64,000 nt of DNA from Kangiella sp. TOML190. Lineage in GTDB: Bacteria; Pseudomonadota; Gammaproteobacteria; Enterobacterales; Kangiellaceae. Below the pieces are notes generated by a model. It saw only the letters and a program-made list of their open reading frames with translations. It was not told where the DNA came from and made no database searches. The DNA lies in the NCBI RefSeq assembly GCF_023706045.1, contig NZ_BQYL01000001.1, positions 1,780,001 to 1,844,000 on the forward strand. Reading direction: 5' to 3'. The translations under genes were made by a program, and so were the position numbers. Positions 46,134 to 54,804 of the stretch are shown here, one piece after another (within the stretch, counting starts at the first letter, position 1; every line of letters begins with the position of its first letter).

Positions 46134-46982
46134 ATGAAACCATTAGTAACGGGTGCTGGATTAGGTTTAAGGCGTGATTTTTCTGACGAGTTCGAGGCGG
46201 TCAGTCAGTCGTGCGTTGATTTTATGGAAGTGGCTCCTGAAAACTGGATACCCTTTGGCGGGAAATTTACTAAACAATTTGAACAATATGCTGAGCGCTT
46301 TCCTTTTGTAATACACGGCCTTTCTTTATCCATAGGCGGCCCAACGCCTATGGATACTGAATTTGTAAAACAAGTCGCTAGTTTTATCAAAAAGCACAAG
46401 ATTCGTAGCTATAGTGAACACTTAAGTTACTGTAGCGACGATGGCCATCTATATGATTTGATGCCCATTCCTTTTACCGAAGAGGCGGTGCGCTACGTCG
46501 CTGATAGGATTAAGCAGGTGCAAGACATCATTGGTATGAAATTAGCAATGGAAAACGTTTCTTATTATGCCGCGCCCGGTCAAGAAATGAGCGAGTTAGA
46601 GTTTCTATTGGCGGTACTTGAAGAAGCAGACTGTGACTTATTACTGGATGTTAATAACATCTACGTTAACAGCATTAATCATCGCTATGATGCTAAGGAA
46701 TTTTTAAAGGCCTTGCCAAAAGAACGTATTGCTTATGCGCATATTGCTGGTCATTACGACGAAGCAGATGATCTTAAGGTGGATACTCACGGAGCTGAGG
46801 TAAAAGCTGACGTTTGGTCTTTGCTGGAAACCGCTTACCAAGAATTTGGGGTTTTCCCGACTTTGTTGGAGCGTGACTTTAATATACCGCCACTTGCAGA
46901 GCTATTTTCTGAAGTGGCGCAGATCAAGGCCATTCAGCAGAAGTTTTTAGCCAAAAATCTTGAAGGAAAAGCAATTGCCTAA
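46134..46982 (+). CDS. hvfB: DUF692 multinuclear iron oxidase (MNIO), HvfB-like
   Basis: 282 residues with the TIM-barrel fold of DUF692. Expected metal ligands and conserved blocks are present: MEVAPENW (31-38), H61 (VIHGLSLSIGG), H96 (SEHLSY), E140 (AMENVSYY), D172 (LLLDVNNIYVN), H203 (AHIAGH), D217/H219 (DTHG) and E246 (LLERDF). These enzymes use two or three irons and oxygen to modify cysteine in precursor peptides. Its substrate here is surely the EGKCG peptide encoded 105 bp upstream. The 3' end overlaps or abuts the partner gene. Confidence 0.92.
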   Translation: MKPLVTGAGLGLRRDFSDEFEAVSQSCVDFMEVAPENWIPFGGKFTKQFEQYAERFPFVIHGLSLSIGGPTPMDTEFVKQVASFIKKHKIRSYSEHLSYCSDDGHLYDLMPIPFTEEAVRYVADRIKQVQDIIGMKLAMENVSYYAAPGQEMSELEFLLAVLEEADCDLLLDVNNIYVNSINHRYDAKEFLKALPKERIAYAHIAGHYDEADDLKVDTHGAEVKADVWSLLETAYQEFGVFPTLLERDFNIPPLAELFSEVAQIKAIQQKFLAKNLEGKAIA

Positions 46983-47766
46983 AGAGCAAAAACAACTGCC
47001 AGAATTTCAGCAAGTTCAATACGGTTTTGCGGGTCATTTGCGTGATCCTGATGGCGTAAAGAAACCCGAAGGTATTGAAGATAGGCGTATGAAAGTCTAT
47101 CGTGATCTTTTTTACAACAATGTCGAAAATTTTTGTGCTAACAGCTTCCCAATCCTTCGCGAATTAACCGAAGATACAAAGTGGCACCAAATGGTGCGTC
47201 AGTTTTTTTCCGATTATCGAGCCCTTAGCCCTTATTTCAAGGACATTTCTAAAGCCTTCCTCGATTACTTAAGCAATCATCGACAATCCCAAGATGACGA
47301 TTTCGAGTTTATGGATGAGCTTGCCCATTGGGAATGGATGGAGCTGAATGCGGTTTCCGATACGGGCGATATTTTACAGTATCCGCACGATCGCAATGGC
47401 GACTTATATAACAGCAAGGTGGTCGTATCGTCGTTAGCTTGGCCTTTGGTATACCAATATCCGGTCCATCGAATCGGAGAAGCCTTTATTCCTGAGCAAG
47501 CGCCGGAGCAACCAACTTTCTTGATCATTGCTCGTAATCGTGAACATCAGGTGGATTTTTTTGAAACGAATGCGATTACTTATCGATTATTGGAAATATT
47601 TCAGCAAGCAGAATCGCAAAATAATATGCAATTAACCGGACAGGCAGCGATTGAGCAGCTGCAACAGGAGCTCAATTTTCCTGATCCTGAGCAATTAATT
47701 GTCGGTGGTAAGCAAGTTCTTCAAGATTTGTTGGAACGCGATGTAATTTTGGGTGTCAATCTATAA
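46975..47766 (+). CDS. hvfC: DUF2063 partner protein, HvfC-like
   Basis: 263 residues from a TTG at 46975, chosen because GAAGGA lies 7 bases before it; a TTG at 46960 is equally in frame. The N-terminal DUF2063 domain begins EFQQVQYGFAGHLRDP and contains VYRDLFYNNVENFCANSFPILREL. A C-terminal winged-helix-like domain follows. In related systems it recognises the precursor leader or linker and holds it for the DUF692 oxidase. It overlaps hvfB by 8 bases. No DoxX-type hvfD is adjacent. Confidence 0.9.
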   Translation: MPKEQKQLPEFQQVQYGFAGHLRDPDGVKKPEGIEDRRMKVYRDLFYNNVENFCANSFPILRELTEDTKWHQMVRQFFSDYRALSPYFKDISKAFLDYLSNHRQSQDDDFEFMDELAHWEWMELNAVSDTGDILQYPHDRNGDLYNSKVVVSSLAWPLVYQYPVHRIGEAFIPEQAPEQPTFLIIARNREHQVDFFETNAITYRLLEIFQQAESQNNMQLTGQAAIEQLQQELNFPDPEQLIVGGKQVLQDLLERDVILGVNL

Positions 47767-47832
47767 CTCGCAAGCAGTTGTTGATACAATATGCCTGAAA
47801 TACGGAGATATAGCTCTAGGAAACCCAATTTA

Positions 47833-48564
47833 ATGAAAGCAACAATACTCAGCGCCTTATTCATGTCTTTATTTGTCACTGGTTGTGCAACCACTGGCGA
47901 TAACCCGCAAGATCCCTATGAAAGCTTTAATCGGAGCATGTGGGAGTTTAATAAGGGGCTTGATAAAGCCATTTTGCGCCCTGTAGCTAAGGGCTACAAA
48001 GCCATTACACCCGATCCGGTGGAAAAAGGCGTAACCAATTTCTTCAACAATATTGATGAAGTCCCGACTATCATCAACGATGTTTTACAATTCAAGTTTG
48101 GTAAAGCGCTCAAGGATACCGGTCGCTTTTTAATTAACTCAACGCTTGGCGTGGCGGGCCTGTTTGATCCGGCTACCGATATGGGGCTGGAACGCGAAGA
48201 AGAGGATTTCGGGCAAACTTTAGCCGTTTGGGGCTTTGACTCGGGAGCCTATTTGATGCTGCCATTCTTTGGCCCTAGTAGTGTGCGTGACGGCATTGGT
48301 AGCGGAGTGCAGGCGACTAGTTTTTATTCTTTATACGATGAGCTCAATGACAAGCAAACCGAATATATATTGAAATATGGTATTGATATAGTGCAAACGC
48401 GCGCCGCGATTTTGTCCATTGATGAGCAGCTAGAATCAGCTCCTGACGACTATACTTTCCTCAGAGACGTTTATTTACAGAATCGAAAGTTCAAAATTTA
48501 TGATGGCAACCCACCAATTGAAGATGATGAGTGTGAGTTTGAAGAGGATTGTGAGGAGTTTTAA
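47833..48564 (+). CDS. mlaA: Phospholipid-binding lipoprotein MlaA (VacJ)
   Basis: 243 residues from the ATG at 47833, which gives the lipoprotein signal ending FVTGC; the earlier in-frame ATG would extend it without a signal. Typical MlaA segments follow: DPYESFNRSMWEFNKGLDKAILRPVAKGY (in two parts), NIDEVPTIINDVLQFKF, RFLINSTLGVAGLFDPA and LMLPFFGPSSVRDG. It removes mislocalised phospholipid from the outer leaflet of the outer membrane. The acidic C-terminus (DDECEFEEDCEEF) is unusual. The other mla genes are elsewhere. Confidence 0.93.
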   Translation: MKATILSALFMSLFVTGCATTGDNPQDPYESFNRSMWEFNKGLDKAILRPVAKGYKAITPDPVEKGVTNFFNNIDEVPTIINDVLQFKFGKALKDTGRFLINSTLGVAGLFDPATDMGLEREEEDFGQTLAVWGFDSGAYLMLPFFGPSSVRDGIGSGVQATSFYSLYDELNDKQTEYILKYGIDIVQTRAAILSIDEQLESAPDDYTFLRDVYLQNRKFKIYDGNPPIEDDECEFEEDCEEF

Positions 48565-48661
48565 CGGATAACTGATGCATTAGCTATGGATGGTAATTTA
48601 GCTGGACAAAATTCCTTTAAATGATTAAAACAGTAGAGAACAAATTTCTAATTTTAAGCTA

Positions 48662-49564
48662 ATGCCCATTGAATTTAATGACACTCTAGTTATCGCGATT
48701 TCATCAACGGCTTTGTTTAATCTGGCCGATAGTCACCGTGTCTATCTAGAAAAGGGTGTTACTAGCTATGCCCAATATCAAATTGATCATGAGGATGAGC
48801 TTTTAAAGCCAGGCGCTGCTTTTGGGTTGGTAAAAAAATTATTAGCGCTAAATGAAGCAACTAACACACAACCGCGTGTTGAGGTTATTCTTTTGTCACG
48901 CAACAGCGCTGATACCGGCTTACGAGTCTTTAATTCGATTGAAAATCATCAGTTGCAAATTACTCGTGCAGCTTTTACTTCTGGTAACAGTCCCTATCAA
49001 TATGCCTCAGCGTTTAATGCCCATTTATTTTTATCGACCAATCCGGTGGATGTTAAGCAAGCGCTGGATAATGGCATTGCTGCGGCAACCATTGTTGCTC
49101 CTATCACCGAGAGCGAACACTCAAGTGAAATTCGTTTTGCTTTTGATGGCGATGCGGTTTTATTTTCCGATGAAGCTGAGAAAATTTATCAGCAAAGTGG
49201 TTTAGAAGAGTTCACCAAGCACGAAAAAGCCTCTGCGCAAAAGCCGTTAGAGGGTGGACCTTTCAAAAACTTCTTAGCTGCTTTACATAAAATTCAGAAA
49301 GACTATGGCGAAGACTGTCCGATTCGTACCGCCTTAGTTACCGCTCGTTCAGCGCCTGCACATGAGCGGGTAATAAGAACCCTGCGCTATTGGAATATTC
49401 GGATTGATGAAGCTTTATTCTTAGGCGGTATGGATAAAACACCTTTCTTAAAAGCGTTTGCCGCGGACGTATTTTTCGATGATCAAGAAGGTCATATCGA
49501 ACGCGCCCGTGATCATATTGCTAGCGCTCACGTTCCAACCGGCATAGTTAATAGTCGTAATTAA
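48662..49564 (+). CDS. 5'-nucleotidase (cytosolic, NT5C1-like family)
   Basis: 300 residues of the bacterial family related to cytosolic 5'-nucleotidase IA. VIAISSTALFNL (10-21) holds a Ser-Ser in the place of a DxD-type loop, RFAFDGDAVLFSDEAE carries the aspartates, RTALVTARSAPAHERVIRTLR follows, and DVFFDDQEGHIERA completes the metal site. Such enzymes dephosphorylate nucleoside monophosphates. Single-gene unit; the start is the only ATG with the complete N-terminus. Confidence 0.85.
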   Translation: MPIEFNDTLVIAISSTALFNLADSHRVYLEKGVTSYAQYQIDHEDELLKPGAAFGLVKKLLALNEATNTQPRVEVILLSRNSADTGLRVFNSIENHQLQITRAAFTSGNSPYQYASAFNAHLFLSTNPVDVKQALDNGIAAATIVAPITESEHSSEIRFAFDGDAVLFSDEAEKIYQQSGLEEFTKHEKASAQKPLEGGPFKNFLAALHKIQKDYGEDCPIRTALVTARSAPAHERVIRTLRYWNIRIDEALFLGGMDKTPFLKAFAADVFFDDQEGHIERARDHIASAHVPTGIVNSRN

Positions 49565-49654
49565 TTAACGGTATTCTTCTAAATTGCCTTGAAATTATAA
49601 CTTTGATCAGGCAACGTTGAATATGTACTTTTTTAACATGCCCATAATAAGTTT

Positions 49655-51211
49655 ATGAAAAAACACCTATTTCTGCTCTCAGTCTTTTTTTGTTTGACTA
49701 GTGCCCAGCTTAATGCTGCAACACTTGATGCGCCCAAGCGAGTAGAGGGCGAAGGTCCTTTCGAGCGGTTGATCTTACGAGGCGGTATTTTAATTAATGG
49801 AGAAGGTGCGCCGCCCACTGGTCCAGTTGATATTGTGATCGAGGCAAATAAGATTGTTGCAGTACAGTCTGTCGGTGCGCCTGGAGTTGCGATTAAGGAT
49901 AGCAATCGTCCTAAAGCCAATAGTGGCGACAAAGTTATTGATATTGAAGGGCATTATGTTTTACCAGGTTTTATTGATTTACATGGACACATTGCCGGTA
50001 GCGTTGACGGTTTGCCGGCGGAATATCCGTTTAAGTTATGGCTAGCACATGGCATAACCACCGTTCGTGAGCCGGGTAGTTTTAATGGCTTAGATTGGAC
50101 CATAAAACACCAAGTGTTAAGCGACAAGAATCAGATTACAGCGCCTAGAATAATTCCTTATGTTGGCTTTAACATGAATTGGGATAGTCGTATTACTACT
50201 TCTGAAGAAACCAGACGTTGGGTGCGCCATGTGGCCAATAAAGGTGCTAAGGGTATTAAGTTTTTTGGTTTGCCAAAAAAAATGATGGCGGCAGCTTTGG
50301 ACGAAGCGAATAAACAAGGCTTGGGCACTATGATGCACCATGCCCAACTCAATGTGGTCGGAACTAATGTGTTAGATTCTGCGCGTATGGGATTAACCAC
50401 CATGGAACATTGGTATGGCTTACCTGAGGCTTTGTTTGAAGGGCAAGTGATACAAGATTATCCGCTCTATTATAATTACAACAACGAGTCCCATCGCTTT
50501 ACTGAAGCCGGAAGACTATGGCAACAAGCAGCAGAAAAGGGTAGTGATAAATGGAATTCAGTCCGCGATGAATTAATTCAACTGGATTTCACTATTAATC
50601 CAACTATGACTATCTATGAAGCCAGTCGAGATGTTATGCGCGAGCGAAATGCCGAATGGCATCAAGACTATACCCATCCAAAATTAACAGCTTTTTTTGA
50701 GCCCAATCGTGAGTCGCATGGCTCTTATTTTTTCGATTGGACGACGCAAAATGAAATCGACTGGAAAGCGAATTTTAGAAAGTGGATGGATTTTTTGAAT
50801 GATTATAAAAATCATGGCGGTCGGGTGACCATTGGTTCCGACGCTGGCTATATTTATAAAATTTTTGGCTTTGGTTATATTCGTGAAATGGAGTTGCTGC
50901 AAGAAGCAGGCTTTCATCCGCTGGAAGTGATTCAATCGGCAACTTTAAATGGTGCGGAAGCTTTGGGTATGGACGATCAAATCGGCTCAGTGATCCCTGG
51001 CAAATTAGCGGATCTAGTGATTGTCGAAGAAAACCCGATAGCTAACTTTAAGGTTTTATACGGCACAGGACACTATCGCTTAGGGCTTGATAATGTCGCA
51101 AAAAGAGTTGGCGGGGTTAAATACACTGTTAAAGATGGCATTGTATTTGATGCCCAGCAATTGCGAGAAGAGGTAAAACAACTAGTCAATAAGGCTAAAG
51201 CTGAACAATAA
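49655..51211 (+). CDS. Secreted amidohydrolase-family metalloenzyme
   Basis: 518 residues with a Sec signal peptide (about 1-21, ending LNAA). The urease-like amidohydrolase fold is shown by VLPGFIDLHGH with the metal pair H110/H112. Other marks are GAKGIKFFG near the bridging lysine position, LTTMEHWYG, GSDAGY with the catalytic aspartate, and GKLADLVIVEENP at the end. Exported members include prolidase-like and imidazolonepropionase-like enzymes; the substrate cannot be told. Stands alone; convergent with argH. Confidence 0.88.
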   Translation: MKKHLFLLSVFFCLTSAQLNAATLDAPKRVEGEGPFERLILRGGILINGEGAPPTGPVDIVIEANKIVAVQSVGAPGVAIKDSNRPKANSGDKVIDIEGHYVLPGFIDLHGHIAGSVDGLPAEYPFKLWLAHGITTVREPGSFNGLDWTIKHQVLSDKNQITAPRIIPYVGFNMNWDSRITTSEETRRWVRHVANKGAKGIKFFGLPKKMMAAALDEANKQGLGTMMHHAQLNVVGTNVLDSARMGLTTMEHWYGLPEALFEGQVIQDYPLYYNYNNESHRFTEAGRLWQQAAEKGSDKWNSVRDELIQLDFTINPTMTIYEASRDVMRERNAEWHQDYTHPKLTAFFEPNRESHGSYFFDWTTQNEIDWKANFRKWMDFLNDYKNHGGRVTIGSDAGYIYKIFGFGYIREMELLQEAGFHPLEVIQSATLNGAEALGMDDQIGSVIPGKLADLVIVEENPIANFKVLYGTGHYRLGLDNVAKRVGGVKYTVKDGIVFDAQQLREEVKQLVNKAKAEQ

Positions 51212-51231
51212 AAACTAAGCTCATAATTAAG

Positions 51232-51260
51232 GTCATACCCAACGGTTGGGTATGACTTCT
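51232..51260. terminator. Hairpin terminator between convergent genes
   Basis: GTCATACCCAA pairs perfectly with TTGGGTATGAC around CGG. The flanks have only short T or A runs, but the position between the amidohydrolase stop and the argH stop makes it the likely two-way terminator. Confidence 0.6.
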
Positions 51261-51277
51261 ATAATTCCAGCCTGTTT

Positions 51278-52573
51278 TTAACTGGCAACCAATCGTTGTT
51301 GCAACTGCTCCAGCATTAAATCTGCGCAAGCCCCAGGTGAATTTCTAGCCTTTAGCGACTGCTCAGGAGTATAGTTTGATAAATCAATGTCGTTTTGTTT
51401 AATGTTTAAATAGGCTTCGCGAAAAGGGATCCCTTGCGCGGCATACTCAATACTTAAGTCGGTCATAAACATGTCTGCTGAAATATGCTTTTTGCTATTC
51501 TCTGAATGAATCGTTAAGTCCTCAATTAGCGCTGGCAGTAGTTCTAAGCAAGCAAAAGCCTCTGAAACACCTTGGATTAAAGGTTTTTTACTAAACTGTA
51601 GATCGCGGTGATAACCGCTAGGCAGTGACAGTAAATTTTCTAATTCAGCATAAGCAGCTTGGAGCTTGGCGTAGCTGGCGCGGATCAGCTCTAACACGTC
51701 AGGGTTTCGTTTATTCGGCATAATCGATGAGCCGGTGGTATAACTATCGGATTGAGCAATAAAATTTAATTCAGCCATCGAAAATAAGCTTAGATCCCAA
51801 GCCAATTTACGAGCATCGAGCAGACTTTGTTTAAAGCTGGAAAGCACTTCCAATTCAAACTTGCCGCGGCTATTTTGGCAATAGATAGGATTGATTTGTA
51901 GCCGCGAGAACTGTAACTCGTGACTTGTTAGTGTTCGATCTAGTGGTAAATTAACCCCATAACCGGCGGCTGAACCTAGCGGGTTAGCATCAATCCAATG
52001 GGTAATTTTCTTGGCATGGTCGATATTATCAATATAACTTTCGGCAAAGGCGGCAAACCACATTCCCCAACTGGAGACTACTGCCTGTTGGAGGTGGGTA
52101 TAACCTGGCATCGCGTCAAACTGATGTTGACCAGCTTTGACTAAAAGAGCAGTGGCAATAGCCTTGTTTATCTCGACTAGCTGTTGCAGCTTATCTTTAC
52201 AGTAAAGTCTAGTTGCGACTAATACTTGATCATTGCGGCTTCTGCCTGTGTGAATTTTTTTGCCTAAATCACCTAATTGCTCAGTGAGATAAAATTCAAT
52301 CGCAGAATGACAGTCTTCAAATTCTTGGCTTAGTTCAAACTCTTGCTCTATTACCTTATTGAGAAGCTCATCCAAACATTGTTGAATTTGTTGGTTTTCA
52401 TCAGAACTTAAAATTTCAATACTCGCAAGTCCATTGGCATGTGCCTTGCTGGCCTGAATATCATAAACAATAATGTCTTTATCCAGCTCAATATCTTGTG
52501 CCGCTAGAAATTGATGTATTTTTTGCTCTAAGGGGCTGCTTTGCGTTGATGAATTACTCCAAAGTCTATTCAT
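51278..52573 (-). CDS. argH: Argininosuccinate lyase
   Basis: 431 residues from the ATG at 52573; a TTG two codons earlier is possible. Fumarase/aspartase superfamily motifs are HTGRSRNDQV and the signature GSSIMPNKRNPDV with the catalytic serine loop. It cleaves argininosuccinate to arginine and fumarate. Last gene of the six-gene arg operon, overlapping argC by 8 bases. The length is a little shorter than the common 455-470 residues, as in Xanthomonas-type ArgH proteins. Confidence 0.95.
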   Translation of the reverse strand: MNRLWSNSSTQSSPLEQKIHQFLAAQDIELDKDIIVYDIQASKAHANGLASIEILSSDENQQIQQCLDELLNKVIEQEFELSQEFEDCHSAIEFYLTEQLGDLGKKIHTGRSRNDQVLVATRLYCKDKLQQLVEINKAIATALLVKAGQHQFDAMPGYTHLQQAVVSSWGMWFAAFAESYIDNIDHAKKITHWIDANPLGSAAGYGVNLPLDRTLTSHELQFSRLQINPIYCQNSRGKFELEVLSSFKQSLLDARKLAWDLSLFSMAELNFIAQSDSYTTGSSIMPNKRNPDVLELIRASYAKLQAAYAELENLLSLPSGYHRDLQFSKKPLIQGVSEAFACLELLPALIEDLTIHSENSKKHISADMFMTDLSIEYAAQGIPFREAYLNIKQNDIDLSNYTPEQSLKARNSPGACADLMLEQLQQRLVAS

Positions 52574-53492
52574 GATCAATACCTGTTGTTGAATCGAGAT
52601 TAAAGGCTATGTTAAGGTTTTGTAGGGCTTGAGTAGCGGCGCCTTTTAATAAATTATCGAGCGTAACATTAAGCGCAATTTCTTTATCAGAAACACTAAA
52701 GCCGCCAATAACGGCATGATGTTTTTTGGCATTATCGACCACATAAGGCACTGAGTCTTTGATCTTAACCAAGGATGAATCAGCGTAAAAGTGACTAAAT
52801 AACTTCAGTAGCTCTTCTTCAGATTGGACTTGTTTTAGCTTTGTTTGAATGGTCATGCTGATCCCTCTGAAAAAACTGGCAACATGAGGCGAAAAACGAA
52901 TGGTATGCTGTAAAGCATGACTTACTTCTTTTTCATGCAGGTGCGCAGTGAGCTGATAGGGGATCAGGTTGTCTTGCAGTCGATCAATATCGTTCTTTTC
53001 GGACGGAGCCGTACCTGCGCCGCTATAACCAGAAACACCAAAGCAATGGACTTCACCATCAATTAAACTTAGCAAGGGCGCAATTGCCAACTGCATTGCG
53101 GTTGCGTAACAGCCGGGATTACTGATAAGTTGCAATTCGATGTGGTGATTAAGCTCTGGAATCGAATATTGCCAATTTTTATCGAAGCGCTTGTCGGCAC
53201 TAAGATCGATAATCACTGCTTGAGGATGTGTAGCTACAAGCAAGCTTGCGTATTGCTCACAGAAACCGTTGGGTAGCGCCAAAATATAAGCATCTGCCTC
53301 TGTCGCGCTAACGTTTTCAGGCGTTGAGTCTTGGTACCTTAGCGGTTCATCGGCTAAAACTGGCTTGCCAGAAAGCTGTCTTGAAAAGGCCGCGATTAGT
53401 TCCATTTTAGGGTGATTTTGCAACAGCTCGATAAGTTCTTTGCCTACATAGCCACGTGCGCCAACTAAGGCGATACGGATCTTATTGTGCAT
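52566..53492 (-). CDS. argC: N-acetyl-gamma-glutamyl-phosphate reductase
   Basis: 308 residues. NAD(P)-binding GARGYVGKELIELL is at 11-24, catalytic cysteine C128 sits in SNPGCYATA, and YSGAGTAPSE and PHVASFFRGI follow. It reduces the acyl phosphate made by ArgB to N-acetylglutamate semialdehyde. Overlaps the argBA gene by 11 bases and argH by 8. Confidence 0.95.
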   Translation of the reverse strand: MHNKIRIALVGARGYVGKELIELLQNHPKMELIAAFSRQLSGKPVLADEPLRYQDSTPENVSATEADAYILALPNGFCEQYASLLVATHPQAVIIDLSADKRFDKNWQYSIPELNHHIELQLISNPGCYATAMQLAIAPLLSLIDGEVHCFGVSGYSGAGTAPSEKNDIDRLQDNLIPYQLTAHLHEKEVSHALQHTIRFSPHVASFFRGISMTIQTKLKQVQSEEELLKLFSHFYADSSLVKIKDSVPYVVDNAKKHHAVIGGFSVSDKEIALNVTLDNLLKGAATQALQNLNIAFNLDSTTGIDHE

Positions 53493-54804
53493 TTTGATTA
53501 CCTACTGTAATGTTTTTACTCGAAGCCCACTGAATGCAGTCAGCAATTTCACTGGGCTTAATATCGCCATACCAATAGACGCACCAAACTTCACCTTTTT
53601 GAAAGCCATCGGCATTGTTGCGGTAGAAGTTGTTGATCGGGTTGTTGCTACGAGCGCGCCAAAAAAATTTAGGATTGTCTTTGGTTAAACGTTTCCATAG
53701 GCTACTGCCAACGCCTTCGCCTTTAGTGCTCGGGTTAACGCAAAATTTGTCCAAGTAAGGAATAGGGAAGTCGTCGGTGACAATGGCTAAGCCCTTATCA
53801 CAGTCGGTAAGGTAGAGCTTATGCAGTTTGGTTTGCACGAAATAATCCGCATGGAGTTTTTTTCCAAAACTGGAATCAACGATATTAGTTACCGTGTTTT
53901 TATCGACAGAATCCCACTCCTGATGACTATGAATGGAGTCGCCGCTGTTGATCAAGGTTCCTGAGCCGCGATGAGTGAAGAGTTCTTTTGCTAGCAATGT
54001 GGGGCTGTTAATGGATACCGAAGTGCTTTTAGGCAGCACTTGCAGAATATTATTGATTTGTTGCAATTTAAACAGCATGCCTGAATGTATCCAGTCTTTT
54101 TCGAGCAACTCTTCATAGTCATTACTTAAATTGATCACTGGAATAATTTGACCCTTTTGATCGAGCACGCCACCGGTCTCGGTTAAGAAGATAATCTTAT
54201 ACGGACTAATCGCTTGAGCTAGGGAAAAGGTTGCACTGTCAGCATTGATATTAACAATTTGCCCCGAATCGGTTTCCCCTAGAGGCGCAATAATTGGAAT
54301 GGAGCCTCGTTTAAGAATACCTTGAATCAGATCGACGGAGATAGATTTTATGTCGCCCACGAGTCCCAGTTGATTATTCGACAGTCGGCAGTTGAATAAG
54401 CCATTGGTTAAAGGGGTTGCATTGATACCAACCGCTTGAAAGGCTGCCGCCAGTTTTTGGTTTTCACGAATAAAAACTTTGCGCGCAATATGCAGCACAT
54501 CGGTAGTGGTTACCCGTTTACCGTCAATAAATTGTGTATCAATCCCATGCTCATCGAGCTTTTGATTGAGCTGTGGGCCAGCGCCATGAACGATAATAGG
54601 AGTTAGCCCAACTTCTTGAATAAAGCTAATGGCCGAAACAATATTGTCTAGATCATTTTGAATAATACTACCGCCAATTTTAATAATAGCGAAGCTTGAT
54701 ACATTCGGATCGGAAAACCGTTTGAGGTATTTTCTGACTTCATTTTCAGTACCTAAATTACTCAGTAACTTAATGATGGTTTTTTTTATATCTTTATTTT
54801 GCAT
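53482..54804 (-). CDS. argB: Acetylglutamate kinase fused to GNAT acetyltransferase
   Basis: 440 residues from the ATG at 54804 (AGGA site upstream); a TTG nine codons earlier is possible. The N-terminal amino-acid kinase domain (about 1-290) contains FAIIKIGGSIIQND, IIVHGAGPQLNQKL and NINADSATFSLAQ. The C-terminal GNAT domain (about 300-435) has the acetyl-CoA loop TKGEGVGSSLW and HADYFVQTKLHKLYLTDC. This bifunctional form, making and then phosphorylating N-acetylglutamate, is known from Xanthomonas and is related to vertebrate NAGS. No separate argA is needed for the cluster to work. It overlaps argE by 11 bases. Confidence 0.92.
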   Translation of the reverse strand: MQNKDIKKTIIKLLSNLGTENEVRKYLKRFSDPNVSSFAIIKIGGSIIQNDLDNIVSAISFIQEVGLTPIIVHGAGPQLNQKLDEHGIDTQFIDGKRVTTTDVLHIARKVFIRENQKLAAAFQAVGINATPLTNGLFNCRLSNNQLGLVGDIKSISVDLIQGILKRGSIPIIAPLGETDSGQIVNINADSATFSLAQAISPYKIIFLTETGGVLDQKGQIIPVINLSNDYEELLEKDWIHSGMLFKLQQINNILQVLPKSTSVSINSPTLLAKELFTHRGSGTLINSGDSIHSHQEWDSVDKNTVTNIVDSSFGKKLHADYFVQTKLHKLYLTDCDKGLAIVTDDFPIPYLDKFCVNPSTKGEGVGSSLWKRLTKDNPKFFWRARSNNPINNFYRNNADGFQKGEVWCVYWYGDIKPSEIADCIQWASSKNITVGNQNAQ

